From the NCBI GenBank assembly GCA_003454135.1, contig DMKW01000146.1, positions 6,100 through 16,556 on the forward strand: DNA of 10,457 bases, given 5' to 3'. Position 1 is the first letter of the stretch; each line of letters opens with the position of its first letter. The notes below the pieces were generated by a model, which searched no databases, was not told where the DNA came from, and worked only from the letters and a program-made list of their open reading frames with translations. Source of the stretch: Microbacteriaceae bacterium. Lineage in GTDB: Bacteria; Actinomycetota; Actinomycetes; Actinomycetales; Microbacteriaceae. Position numbers and translations under genes: made by a program. Positions 1 through 7,637 of the stretch are shown here, one piece after another.

Positions 1-597
1 GGCGACTTTGCCCGCGAGCAGCTTGCGGTCTTCCGCGAGCCTGTCACGAGACGGCTGCTCGTGGAGACGGCGTGGCGTCTCACCTGGCCGCACGACCGCC
101 TCGTGCTGGGGGCGTCGCGGTTGATCCGGGTGGCGGATGAGGCGGTTCAGGGCAAGAAGATCTCCGTGCACGCCAACCGCGGCCTCGCCGGCATCGATGG
201 CACGATCGCGACGGCACTCGGAATCGCCCTCGCGAGCCAGGCTCCGAGCCAGCCGACCGCGGCGACCCTCGGGGTGACGCGCGTGCTTCTCGGGGACTTG
301 GCGACCCTGCACGACGCGGGAGCCCTCCTGTTCGGAGCGGGCGAGTCGAGGCCGAGGATCCAGGTGATCGTCGGCAACGACGGGGGAGGCACCATCTTCG
401 ACGGGCTCGAGGTCGCATCGACGGCGCCGAGCGATGCCCTCGACCGCGTGCTCTACACGCCGCAGTCGGTCGACTTCCGGTCGCTCGCCGCCGCCTACGG
501 GTGGGAGTATCGCCTCGCGACGACGCGAGGCGAACTCGACGTGGCGCTCGCGGCATCCGACACCCCCACGCTCGTGGAAGTCCCGCTCTCCCGCTAG
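1..597 (+). CDS. menD: MenD, SEPHCHC synthase (3' part only)
   Basis: This is the C-terminal third of the thiamine-diphosphate enzyme of menaquinone synthesis, which joins isochorismate and 2-oxoglutarate to give 2-succinyl-5-enolpyruvyl-6-hydroxy-3-cyclohexene-1-carboxylate in the cytoplasm. The frame is open from base 1, so the gene starts left of the window; 198 residues remain of a family that usually has about 550-580. Seen directly: an SVHANRGLAGIDGT stretch, then GDLATLHD near bases 292-315 and GNDGGGTIFDGLE near bases 373-411. Together these form the GD-to-N thiamine-diphosphate/Mg binding segment in the form typical of MenD rather than of acetolactate synthase. The gene ends in TAG. 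MenF and MenG, which act before and after it, are encoded within 3 kb, and this supports the call. No terminator is visible before the next gene, 39 bases downstream. Confidence 0.95.
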   Translation, partial: GDFAREQLAVFREPVTRRLLVETAWRLTWPHDRLVLGASRLIRVADEAVQGKKISVHANRGLAGIDGTIATALGIALASQAPSQPTAATLGVTRVLLGDLATLHDAGALLFGAGESRPRIQVIVGNDGGGTIFDGLEVASTAPSDALDRVLYTPQSVDFRSLAAAYGWEYRLATTRGELDVALAASDTPTLVEVPLSR

Positions 598-624
598 CGC
601 CGGGCGCAGGTCGCGCTGCGCGAG

Positions 625-630
625 TACCAT
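625..630 (+). promoter_or_regulatory. Candidate -10 element for leaderless ppk2 mRNA
   Basis: TACCAT fits the actinobacterial -10 pattern TANNNT and is followed by six bases and then the ATG of ppk2. That spacing would put the transcription start on the A of the ATG. No Shine-Dalgarno sequence is visible before this ATG, which fits a leaderless transcript. I see no convincing -35 box. This is inference from spacing and is supported by the same arrangement at three other genes in the window. Confidence 0.5.
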
Positions 631-636
631 CGGCGC

Positions 637-1488
637 ATGGGACACGCCGAATGGACTTCCGACCCCGCCCCGCTGCTCGCCGTCAGGCCCGGTTTCAGCC
701 TCGCCGAGGTGGACACCTCGTCAACGCCGGGCATCACAGGCAACAAGAAGGACGGCGAGGCAATCCTCGAGGAGAACCGCGCGGAGGTGGATGACCTCCA
801 GGAGCGATTGTGGGCGGAGAGCCTGTTCGACGGTCCGCGCTCGGTGCTGCTCGTGCTGCAGGCGATGGACACCGGGGGCAAGGGCGGCATCGTCAAACAC
901 GTGATCGGCGGTATCAACCCGCAGGGTGTGCAGGACTACGGCTTCAAGAAGCCGACGGCCGAGGAACTCGCGCACGACTTCCTGTGGCGCATCCGCAAGC
1001 GGCTTCCAGCGCCGGGCATGATCGGCGTGTTCGATCGCTCGCACTACGAAGACGTGCTCATCGCCCGAGTGCGCAACCTCGCCGAGCCCTCGATCATCAC
1101 GCGGCGATACGGTGAGATCAGGGATTTCGAGAAGGAGGTCGCGGCCAGCGGCACGACGATCATCAAGGTCATGCTGCACATCAGCCTGCGCGAGCAGAAG
1201 CAGAGGCTGCTCAAGCGCCTCGAGCTGGTAGACAAGAACTGGAAGTTCAACCCCGGCGATGTCGACGAGCGGCAACTGTGGCCGCGCTACCAGGAGGCCT
1301 ACCAGCTCGCCCTCGAGAAGACGTCGACCGACGAGGCGCCGTGGTACGTGGTGCCGGCCGACCGCAAGTGGTATGCGAGGATCGCCGTCCAGCGGCTGTT
1401 GCTCGACGCGCTGCGCGGGCTGCACCCGCAGTGGCCGCTCGCGGATTACGGCATCGACGCCGAGCGGGCGCGGCTTCTGGCCAGCTGA
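637..1488 (+). CDS. ppk2: PPK2-family polyphosphate kinase / polyphosphate:nucleotide phosphotransferase
   Basis: The 283-residue product is a single-domain PPK2 enzyme, a cytoplasmic P-loop kinase that moves phosphate between inorganic polyphosphate and nucleotides. The Walker A-like loop is QAMDTGGKGG (residues 75-84, Lys82) and the Walker B-like segment is GVFDRSHYEDV (130-140, Asp133). A basic lid helix follows, rich in Arg and Lys (about 184-195), then WKFNPGD (202-208) and APWYVVPADRKWYAR (234-248), all in family order. Length is normal for a one-domain PPK2. The sequence resembles the polyphosphate:nucleotide phosphotransferase branch, but whether AMP, ADP or GDP is preferred cannot be read from motifs. 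The ATG at 637 is chosen because a -10-like hexamer sits exactly six bases upstream. The gene lies between menD and menF without an evident link to menaquinone. It converges on menF with 31 bases between the stops. Confidence 0.93.
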   Translation: MGHAEWTSDPAPLLAVRPGFSLAEVDTSSTPGITGNKKDGEAILEENRAEVDDLQERLWAESLFDGPRSVLLVLQAMDTGGKGGIVKHVIGGINPQGVQDYGFKKPTAEELAHDFLWRIRKRLPAPGMIGVFDRSHYEDVLIARVRNLAEPSIITRRYGEIRDFEKEVAASGTTIIKVMLHISLREQKQRLLKRLELVDKNWKFNPGDVDERQLWPRYQEAYQLALEKTSTDEAPWYVVPADRKWYARIAVQRLLLDALRGLHPQWPLADYGIDAERARLLAS

Positions 1489-1524
1489 GGGCTTCCCGCG
1501 CAACGAGGCGCAGAACCCTCTAGC
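1484..1524. terminator. Candidate bidirectional hairpin between ppk2 and menF
   Basis: The converging gene ends share an interrupted inverted repeat. GAGGG (1487-1491) pairs with CCCTC (1516-1520), extended outward by GCT/AGC with one bulged T and inward by TT/AA with one bulged C. A small inner GCGC/GCGC stem (1498-1501 with 1508-1511) has an AACGAG loop. The hairpin overlaps both stop codons. There is no T-run on either side, so it is not a classic intrinsic terminator; it could slow polymerase or protect 3' ends. No folding energy was computed. Confidence 0.33.
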
Positions 1525-2770
1525 CGAGCGCTTCGACGATGGGCCGGAACTTCATCCGGGTTTCGAGCAGTTCGCGCTCCGGCACGGACCCGGCGACGAT
1601 GCCGGCGCCGGCGTAGGCCGTGATCGTGCCGTCCGCGCCGACTTGGGCGCTGCGCAGCGCCACCGCCCACTCGCCGTCACCGTCCGCACCGACCCAGCCC
1701 ACCGGGCCGGCGAAGCGACCCCGATCGAACGGCTCGAGCTCCTCGATGAGTCGGAGGGCATCCACCGTCGGAGTCCCGGCGACCGCTGCCGTGGGATGCA
1801 GCGACGAGATGAGATCGAGCGAGGTGGAGCCGTCGGTGAGTTCGCCCTCCACGTCGCTCGCGAGGTGCCACAGATTGGGGAGCTTGAGGGTGAACGGCAT
1901 TTCGCTCGCCGTCACGTTCGGGCTGTGCTTGCGCAGCGAGGCGAGCACGTTCTGCACCGCGAACTGGTGCTCGTCCTGGTCCTTCGACGACGTCGCGAGG
2001 GCGGTCGCCGCATCCTCGTCCGACCGCTCGTCGCTGCCGCGCGCCGCGCTGCCCGCGAGCACCCGCGCGGACACCGAGCCCTTGTCCACGCTCACGAGCG
2101 TTTCCGGGCTCGAGCCGAAGAACCCGTCGACGCTGAACGTCCAGCAGTCGCGATAGCCGAGCGCGAGTGCCTCGATCACGCGACGGAGGTCCGCCTCGGG
2201 CGGCAACTGGGCGACGAGGTCGCGGGCGAGCACGACCTTGCTGAGTTCGCGATTGCGGATGCGCCCGACAGCGGTCGCGACGGCGGCGCGGTACTCGTCC
2301 GGGCCGAGGGCGCCCGGTCGCGGAGCCACGCTGAATTCGTGCCCGTACGGCTGCATGGGCGGCACGGGAGAGTCGGGAAGGGAGCCGACGCCGATGCGGG
2401 TCACCCAGCTCTGGTCGGCGTCCCGCCCGATCACGAGCGATGGCACGATGAGCACGCTCGACTGCTTCGACCGGTCCGAAAAGGCGAAGCTCCCCATCGC
2501 GATGAGGCCCGTACCTGTGCGCGGGAGCGGGTCGGTCACGGCGGCGGCGGCGACCACCCGCTGCCACGCGGCGGCAGCGTCCGTCATGCGGTTCGGCCCG
2601 GTGAACTCGAGTCGGAGGGCCTCGCCGTGCCCGACGAGCCCGTAGCCGCGACGCGTCCAGAGCAGCGGATGCCCGCGATCGAGAAGGGGGACGAGCGGGC
2701 CGAGATCTTCGGTCGCCACGGTTTCCACGACGAGCGACGGTGCAACGCTCGAGGGCTCTGAACCGGACAC
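1520..2770 (-). CDS. menF: Isochorismate synthase
   Basis: The 416-residue product belongs to the chorismate-binding enzyme family and converts chorismate to isochorismate, the entry step of menaquinone synthesis, using Mg. The catalytic domain occupies the C-terminal two thirds. Visible motifs are SKVVLAR (177-183; Lys178 matches the general-base lysine known in E. coli MenF), GSSPETLVSV (219-228; Glu223 at the position of the general-acid glutamate), KDQDEHQFAV (263-272), LHPTAAVAGTP (324-334), GDGEWAVALR (364-373) and AGAGIVAGSVPERELLET (387-404), whose glutamates bind Mg in the family. Neighbouring menD and menG favour a menaquinone rather than a siderophore role; a salicylate-forming or entC-type enzyme is the alternative. 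The start is GTG at 2770, picked because TAGTCT ends six bases before it; no Shine-Dalgarno sequence is seen. It is divergent from menG. Confidence 0.92.
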   Translation of the reverse strand: MSGSEPSSVAPSLVVETVATEDLGPLVPLLDRGHPLLWTRRGYGLVGHGEALRLEFTGPNRMTDAAAAWQRVVAAAAVTDPLPRTGTGLIAMGSFAFSDRSKQSSVLIVPSLVIGRDADQSWVTRIGVGSLPDSPVPPMQPYGHEFSVAPRPGALGPDEYRAAVATAVGRIRNRELSKVVLARDLVAQLPPEADLRRVIEALALGYRDCWTFSVDGFFGSSPETLVSVDKGSVSARVLAGSAARGSDERSDEDAATALATSSKDQDEHQFAVQNVLASLRKHSPNVTASEMPFTLKLPNLWHLASDVEGELTDGSTSLDLISSLHPTAAVAGTPTVDALRLIEELEPFDRGRFAGPVGWVGADGDGEWAVALRSAQVGADGTITAYAGAGIVAGSVPERELLETRMKFRPIVEALG

Positions 2771-2776
2771 CCGCCA

Positions 2777-2782
2777 AGACTA
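2777..2782 (-). promoter_or_regulatory. Candidate -10 element for leaderless menF mRNA
   Basis: On the minus strand TAGTCT is followed by the six bases TGGCGG and then the GTG start of menF. This spacing predicts transcription starting at the G of the start codon. No -35 box with recognisable consensus lies 16-18 bases upstream. It is back to back with the menG promoter. Confidence 0.55.
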
Positions 2783-2825
2783 TCCCGGCAAATCTGTGAG
2801 CCAGCGGCCGCAAGAAACGCTGAAC

Positions 2826-2831
2826 TAGACT
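2826..2831 (+). promoter_or_regulatory. Candidate -10 element for leaderless menG mRNA
   Basis: TAGACT is followed by seven bases and then the GTG start of menG. No purine-rich ribosome site precedes that GTG. The hexamer and spacing fit a leaderless promoter that would drive the menG-prenyl synthase-reductase cluster. No clear -35 sequence is visible. Confidence 0.55.
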
Positions 2832-2838
2832 GGACCGC

Positions 2839-3615
2839 GTGGCCAAAGCAGATCTGAGCAAGCAACCCGACGAGGTTGCCGCAATGTTCGACGGGGTCGC
2901 GAAGCATTACGACCGAACCAACTCCGTGCTCTCAATGGGCAACTCGCTCATCTGGCGCGTCGCAACCGTGCGCGCGGTCGCACCGCAGGCCGGTGAACGC
3001 ATTCTCGACATCGCCGCAGGCACCGGCACGAGTTCCGTCGCCCTCGCCAAGAGCGGGGCGGATGTCGTGGCCGCCGACTTCTCGCCGGGCATGATCGAGG
3101 TCGGGCGTCAGAAACATCCGGGAATCACCTTCGTCCAGGCGGATGCCATGGAGCTTCCCTTCGGCAACGACGAGTTCGACGCCGTGACGATCTCGTTCGG
3201 CCTTCGCAACATCGAGGACCCCAAGAAGGCGCTCGCCGAAATGTACCGCGTGCTCAAGCCCGGCGGTCGAGTCGTCATCTGCGAATTCTCGAAGCCGCCG
3301 AGGGCCATCTTCCGCGCCGGATACTCCGCCTACATGAGGTACATCATGCCGGCGGTCGTCGATGCGGCGAGCTCCAACCCGGAGGCATACACCTACCTCG
3401 CCGACTCGATCAGGGAATGGCCGGACCAAGTCACCCTGAGCCAGTGGATCCGCGGGGCCGGTTTCACGCGCGTCGCCTACCGCAACCTCACGGTCGGTGT
3501 CGTCGCGCTCCACCGCGGTCGCAAGCCGGCGCGCGTCGTCAAGCCGAGGGCGAAGCGCGCCAGCGCCGCCGGCACGACGACGAAGCCGATCGATGCCGGG
3601 ACCCCGAAGCCCTAG
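2839..3615 (+). CDS. menG: Demethylmenaquinone C-methyltransferase (MenG/UbiE family)
   Basis: This SAM-dependent methyltransferase converts demethylmenaquinone to menaquinone, the last step of the pathway, at the inner face of the membrane. Seen in the 258-residue product: the family N-terminal signature MFDGVAKHYDRTN (16-28), SAM-binding motif I ILDIAAGTGT (55-64), acidic Asp80 at the end of the second strand, ADAMELPF (101-108), ISFGLRNIEDP (118-128) and the UbiE signature RVLKPGGRVVICEFSKP (137-153). The bacterium makes menaquinone (menD and menF nearby) and no ubiquinone genes are seen, so menG is the better name. A tail of about 30 residues after position 226, rich in Lys, Arg, Pro, Ala and Thr, extends past the usual family end. 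The start is GTG, with a leaderless-type -10 seven bases before it. It is the first gene of a three-gene cluster. Confidence 0.95.
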   Translation: MAKADLSKQPDEVAAMFDGVAKHYDRTNSVLSMGNSLIWRVATVRAVAPQAGERILDIAAGTGTSSVALAKSGADVVAADFSPGMIEVGRQKHPGITFVQADAMELPFGNDEFDAVTISFGLRNIEDPKKALAEMYRVLKPGGRVVICEFSKPPRAIFRAGYSAYMRYIMPAVVDAASSNPEAYTYLADSIREWPDQVTLSQWIRGAGFTRVAYRNLTVGVVALHRGRKPARVVKPRAKRASAAGTTTKPIDAGTPKP

Positions 3616-3637
3616 GGTTTCGGTTCGGAACGCGGAC

Positions 3638-3643
3638 GGAGGT
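3638..3643 (+). promoter_or_regulatory. Strong Shine-Dalgarno that sets the prenyl synthase start
   Basis: GGAGGT, a near-perfect match to the anti-Shine-Dalgarno sequence, lies seven bases before GTG 3651. It decides the start of the prenyl synthase: the open frame runs back to about 3417 inside menG, and another in-frame GTG at 3642 overlaps the ribosome site itself. Confidence 0.8.
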
Positions 3644-3650
3644 GGACAGG

Positions 3651-4727
3651 GTGAATTCGAGCGTGCCCCACGCACGGCATGGCAACAGTCTCAACTTCGC
3701 TCTCGGCCTGGGTGAGAAGCTCTTCTCCTCGGCGAGCGAGCGCAGGTTCGCCGACGCCATCGAGGCGGGACTCGGCGAGGTCGAGGCCGGGCTCCTGAGG
3801 GAGATGTCGTTTGCCGACGACCTTGCGGATGTCACGAGCCGTTACCTGCTCGAGGCGGGCGGCAAGCGCGTGCGGCCGACCCTCGCGCTGCTCACCGCGC
3901 AACTCGGAACGGGCAACAACACACGTGTGATCGTGGCCGCAGAGGCGCTCGAGATCACCCACCTCGCGTCGCTCTATCACGACGACGTCATGGACGAGGC
4001 GAACATGCGCCGCGGAGTGGCGAGTGCGCAAAACGTGTGGGGCAATTCGGTGGCGATCCTCACGGGCGACCTGCTTTTCGCGCGGGCGTCGAAGCTCATG
4101 TCCGGGCTCGGCGAACGAGCCATCTCGCTGCAGGCCGACACCTTCGAACGGCTCTGCCTCGGGCAGTTGCACGAGACCATCGGACCGCGCGCCGACGACG
4201 ACCCGATCGAGCACTACATCCAGGTTCTCGCCGACAAGACCGGCTCCCTCATCGCGGCTGCCGCGCAGATGGGCGTCATCTTCGGCGGCGCCCCCGACGA
4301 ATACCAGACCCCGGTCATGGTCTTCGGCGAGAAGATCGGCATCGCCTTCCAGCTCATCGACGACGTGATCGACCTGGCGCCCGACACTCACGCGACGGGC
4401 AAGACGCCGGGCACCGACCTCCGCGCCGGCGTCTCGACTCTCCCCCTGCTCTACCTGCGCGACCTGGCGAAGACCGACCAGGACGCGGCCGACCTGCTCA
4501 CGCGAATCGAGCGCCACATCAACGCCGCCGTCCATGCGAACGCCGACGAGTCGGAACTCGCCGTGGCGATCGGCGAATTGCGCGACCATGCTGTGACGAG
4601 CAAGACGCTCGCCGAGGCCCACCGCTGGTCGCGCGAGGCGGTGGAGGCGCTCGCGCCGTTGCCCAACGGCCCGGTGAAGAAGGCGCTCACGCGCTTCGCC
4701 GAGAGCATTGTCGAACGGTCCAACTGA
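3651..4727 (+). CDS. Long-chain all-trans polyprenyl diphosphate synthase
   Basis: This 358-residue isoprenoid synthase of the IspA/IspB type extends an allylic diphosphate with isopentenyl diphosphate, probably to make the menaquinone side chain. Visible are GGKRVRP (70-76), the first Asp-rich motif DDVMD (111-115), the conserved Lys196 and Thr197 region, FQLIDDVID (233-241) as the second Asp-rich motif, and KTPGTDLRAG (251-260). Just before the first DDVMD the positions -5 and -4 are Ala and Ser, small residues that in this family leave the product tunnel open, so a long chain (heptaprenyl or longer) is inferred. The exact length cannot be read. The GTG start follows a GGAGGT ribosome site. 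The gene begins 35 bases after the menG stop, in the same direction, so co-transcription is likely. Names such as hepT, ispB or grcC are used for relatives; none is certain here. Confidence 0.93.
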   Translation: MNSSVPHARHGNSLNFALGLGEKLFSSASERRFADAIEAGLGEVEAGLLREMSFADDLADVTSRYLLEAGGKRVRPTLALLTAQLGTGNNTRVIVAAEALEITHLASLYHDDVMDEANMRRGVASAQNVWGNSVAILTGDLLFARASKLMSGLGERAISLQADTFERLCLGQLHETIGPRADDDPIEHYIQVLADKTGSLIAAAAQMGVIFGGAPDEYQTPVMVFGEKIGIAFQLIDDVIDLAPDTHATGKTPGTDLRAGVSTLPLLYLRDLAKTDQDAADLLTRIERHINAAVHANADESELAVAIGELRDHAVTSKTLAEAHRWSREAVEALAPLPNGPVKKALTRFAESIVERSN

Positions 4728-4765
4728 ACGAGTTCCCCACCCCAACCGATGGAGTACTGCACAGC

Positions 4766-6127
4766 ATGACGAAATTGAGGCTCGCCATTGTCGGGGCCGG
4801 ACCGGCCGGCATTTATGCAGCGGACATCCTGCTCAAGACGGAGCGGGGCTTCGACGTCTCGATCGACCTGTTCGAGCAGCTCCCGGCCCCGTACGGACTC
4901 GTTCGTTACGGTGTCGCGCCCGACCATCCGCGCATCAAGGGCATCGTCACAGCCCTCCGCGAGGTGCTCGACACCGGCCGCATCCGGCTCTTCGGCAACG
5001 TGCTCTACGGTCGCGACATCACGCTCAACGACCTAAAGAAGCACTACAACGCCGTGATCTTCGCGACCGGCGCCGTGCGTGACGCCGACCTCGACATCCC
5101 CGGCATCGATCTCCCGGGGAGCTACGGTGCAGCCGACTTCGTGAGCTGGTACGACGGCCACCCCGATGTGTCGCGCGAATGGCCGCTCACGGCGAAGGAA
5201 GTCGCGGTGATCGGAAACGGCAACGTCGCCCTGGATGTGGCGCGCATGCTCGCCAAGCACGCCGACGACCTGCTGCCGACCGAGATCCCGCCGAACGTCT
5301 ACCAGGCGCTCAAGGGCTCCGCCGTGACCGATGTGCACGTGTTCGGCCGTCGCGGACCGATGCAGGTAAAGTTCACGCCGCTCGAGCTTCGCGAGCTGGG
5401 GGAGCTTCCGGATGTCGACATCGTCGTATACGAGGAGGACTTCGACTACGACGAGGCCTCGAGGGACGCGATCGCGAGCAACAAGCAGGTCTTGGTGATC
5501 GACAAAGTCTTCACCAAGTGGCGCGCGAGGGGGACAGGCACCGCGTCGCGTCGGCTGCACTTGCATTTCTATTCGAAGCCGGTCGAGGTTCTCGGGGAAG
5601 AGGCCGTCAGCGGGTTCCGGTACGAGCGCACCGCGCCGGATGCCGAGGGCGGAGTTCGCGGCACCGGCGAGATTCGCGAGGTGGCCGTGCAGGCCGTCTA
5701 CCGCGCGGTCGGCTACTTCGGGTCGACACTCGACGGAATCCCGTTCGACGAGAAGCGCGGGGTGATCCCCAATCGCGAGGGGCAGGTGCTCGACGACAAG
5801 CACGAACGCGTGCACGGCGTGTACGCCACCGGCTGGATCAAGCGCGGACCCGTCGGGCTCATCGGCCACACCAAGAGCGACGCGATGGAGACCATCCGGC
5901 ACGTGGTCAACGACCAGGCCGACTGGTGGTCGCCGGCCCACCCCGACGAGGCGTCGATCGTCGAACTCCTCGAGAGCCGCGGAATCGAGTTCACCAATCT
6001 CGGGGGTTGGCGTTCGCTCGACGAGTTCGAGAAGGCCCTCGGCGAGCCCGAGGGCCGGGCGCGCATCAAGGTCGTGCCGCGGGATGAGATGGTCGCGATC
6101 TCGCGCCGCACGAACGAGAGCCCGTGA
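4766..6127 (+). CDS. fprA: FprA-like ferredoxin/adrenodoxin-type NADP reductase
   Basis: The 453-residue flavoprotein resembles mycobacterial FprA and adrenodoxin reductase, which pass electrons between NADPH and a ferredoxin through FAD. Seen directly: the FAD fold GAGPAGIYAAD (10-20) with Glu37 at the end of the second strand, PYGLVRYGVAPDHP (42-55), the NADP fold GNGNVALDVAR (150-160), FGRRGPMQVKFT (193-204) whose Arg195-Arg196 match residues that hold the NADP 2'-phosphate in FprA, and ATGWIKRGPVGLIG (354-367) near the flavin. Length fits the family. The start is ATG 4766; a GGAG lies at 4751-4754, eleven bases away, which is slightly long. The open frame continues upstream inside the prenyl synthase but lacks family sequence there. 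The gene follows the prenyl synthase by 38 bases and probably shares its transcript. The ferredoxin partner is not in the window. It converges on cls with seven bases between the stops. Confidence 0.92.
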   Translation: MTKLRLAIVGAGPAGIYAADILLKTERGFDVSIDLFEQLPAPYGLVRYGVAPDHPRIKGIVTALREVLDTGRIRLFGNVLYGRDITLNDLKKHYNAVIFATGAVRDADLDIPGIDLPGSYGAADFVSWYDGHPDVSREWPLTAKEVAVIGNGNVALDVARMLAKHADDLLPTEIPPNVYQALKGSAVTDVHVFGRRGPMQVKFTPLELRELGELPDVDIVVYEEDFDYDEASRDAIASNKQVLVIDKVFTKWRARGTGTASRRLHLHFYSKPVEVLGEEAVSGFRYERTAPDAEGGVRGTGEIREVAVQAVYRAVGYFGSTLDGIPFDEKRGVIPNREGQVLDDKHERVHGVYATGWIKRGPVGLIGHTKSDAMETIRHVVNDQADWWSPAHPDEASIVELLESRGIEFTNLGGWRSLDEFEKALGEPEGRARIKVVPRDEMVAISRRTNESP

Positions 6128-6134
6128 TGTGCGT

Positions 6135-7601
6135 CTACTGCACGGCGGCGGTGAGCCTCGCCGTGTTGTCGAGCACCTTGGAGCGCAGTGATCGCTCGAG
6201 CCACTCATCGAGCAGCAGTTCGCGGCTGTTCTCTCGGTAATCCTGCTCCACGGCGCGAAGCCGCTGCACGAATCCGCGACCGTGCACCATCACCGAGATC
6301 TCGAAGTTGAGGCTGAACGAGCGCATATCCATGTTGCTCGACCCGATCACCGCGACCTCGTCGTCGATCGTGAAGTGCTTGGCGTGCAGCACCGTCGGGG
6401 TCTTGTAGAGCCAGATGCGCACGCCGGCGCGCAGCAGGGCCTCGTAGTAGCTGCGCTGGGCGTGGAACACCACCGGCTGGTCGCCCACCTCCGAGACGAA
6501 GAGCTGCACGTCGAGGCCGCGGTAGGCGGCGCCCGTGATCGCGTAGAGCATTGAGTCGTCTGGCACGAAGTAGGGGCTCGTGATGATCACGCGCTCCTGG
6601 GCGCTGTACAGCAGGGAGTCGAACAGGCGCAGGTTGTTCTCGAGCTCGAATCCCGGACCGCTCGGCACCACCTGCGCGTCGAGATAGGTGTCCGGTTTCG
6701 GGTCTGGCAGATCTTCGGCTTCGGTCACGAGGAGCTCGTCCGTCTCGCTGTACCAGTCGGTGACGAAGAGGGCGTTGACGCCCGCGACGATGGGACCCTC
6801 GAACCGCACCATGAGGTCCTTCCATTTGAGCCCGCGCCGAAGGTTCGAGCGTTTGTTGTAGCTGCGGTCGACCATGTTCTGCGACCCGGTGAACGCCGTC
6901 ACGCCGTCGATCACGAGGATCTTGCGGTGGTTGCGGAGGTCCGGTCGCTGGTAGTGACCGAGCAGCGGCTGCACGGGCAGCATGAGGTGCCACGAGACGC
7001 CGATGCGTCTGAGCTCGCGGATCGTGCGGCGGTAACCGGGCGACCGGGAGGACGCGATGTGGTCGAGCAGCACCCGAACGGTCACACCGCGCGTCACCGC
7101 CTCCTCGAGCGCCGCGAAGAAGGGCCGCGTCGTCGCGTCGAGGGAGAGGATGTAGAACTCCGCGTGCACGAATTTCCGCGCCTTGCCGACGGCCGTCGTC
7201 ATCACCTCGATCGACTCGTTGTAGTCGGTGAAGAGTGCAGCGGTGTTGCCGCCGACGAGGGGCATCGAGCCCAGGCTGTGATTGAGCTCGACGATGGGAT
7301 CGAGCCAGTCGGGAAATCCGGCGTCCTTGCTCACCCGGTCGATGCCCTCGGTGACCCCGAGAATGTAGTCGTTGATCTCCTGCTGCTTCTCACGTCGTCG
7401 CCGCGGCAGGCGCGTGCTGCCGATGAGAAGGAACAGGATGATGCCGAAGTACGGCAGCAGGAAGATGGCCAGCAGCCAGGCCATCGCCGTCTGTGGCTTG
7501 CGATTCTGCGGGATCACCGTGAGAGCGATCACGCGCACCCCGAGGTCGATGATGATCGCGAGGATCACGACGATGAGGCCTAACGTGCCGCCGTCAGTCA
7601 A
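6135..7601 (-). CDS. cls: Cardiolipin synthase (phospholipase D family)
   Basis: The 488-residue membrane enzyme probably makes cardiolipin by phosphatidyl transfer. Two hydrophobic segments at about 7-30 and 39-61 anchor it, followed by a basic stretch. Two phospholipase D HKD motifs are intact: HRKILVID (His225, Lys227, Asp232) with downstream GSQN, and HAKHFTID (His406, Lys408, Asp413) with downstream GSSN. Order, spacing and length match bacterial Cls with two N-terminal helices. Actinobacteria can also use a CDP-alcohol phosphotransferase type of cardiolipin synthase, so another PLD-type phospholipid activity is possible. The start is uncertain: TTG 7601 gives the expected N-terminus but has no visible ribosome site, and GTG codons lie a little inside. 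The gene starts 36 bases after the yajQ stop in the same direction, so the two are probably co-transcribed. Confidence 0.92.
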   Translation of the reverse strand: MTDGGTLGLIVVILAIIIDLGVRVIALTVIPQNRKPQTAMAWLLAIFLLPYFGIILFLLIGSTRLPRRRREKQQEINDYILGVTEGIDRVSKDAGFPDWLDPIVELNHSLGSMPLVGGNTAALFTDYNESIEVMTTAVGKARKFVHAEFYILSLDATTRPFFAALEEAVTRGVTVRVLLDHIASSRSPGYRRTIRELRRIGVSWHLMLPVQPLLGHYQRPDLRNHRKILVIDGVTAFTGSQNMVDRSYNKRSNLRRGLKWKDLMVRFEGPIVAGVNALFVTDWYSETDELLVTEAEDLPDPKPDTYLDAQVVPSGPGFELENNLRLFDSLLYSAQERVIITSPYFVPDDSMLYAITGAAYRGLDVQLFVSEVGDQPVVFHAQRSYYEALLRAGVRIWLYKTPTVLHAKHFTIDDEVAVIGSSNMDMRSFSLNFEISVMVHGRGFVQRLRAVEQDYRENSRELLLDEWLERSLRSKVLDNTARLTAAVQ

Positions 7602-7637
7602 GGGGCGTCGCCGTCGGGCGGGCGCTCACGGGGTCGG

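Noticed and set aside
1259..2761. Plus-strand 500-codon open frame opposite menF
   Set aside because: It is rich in Arg, Gly and Ala with no family motif and lies antisense to a fully motif-supported isochorismate synthase; it is a product of high GC.
3417..3650. N-terminal extension of the prenyl synthase into menG
   Set aside because: The extension is shadow sequence inside menG; GGAGGT at 3638-3643 places the start at GTG 3651.
4037..4765. N-terminal extension of the FprA-like gene through the prenyl synthase
   Set aside because: The family FAD fold begins a few residues after ATG 4766, and the upstream part has only GC-driven Arg/Pro-rich sequence.
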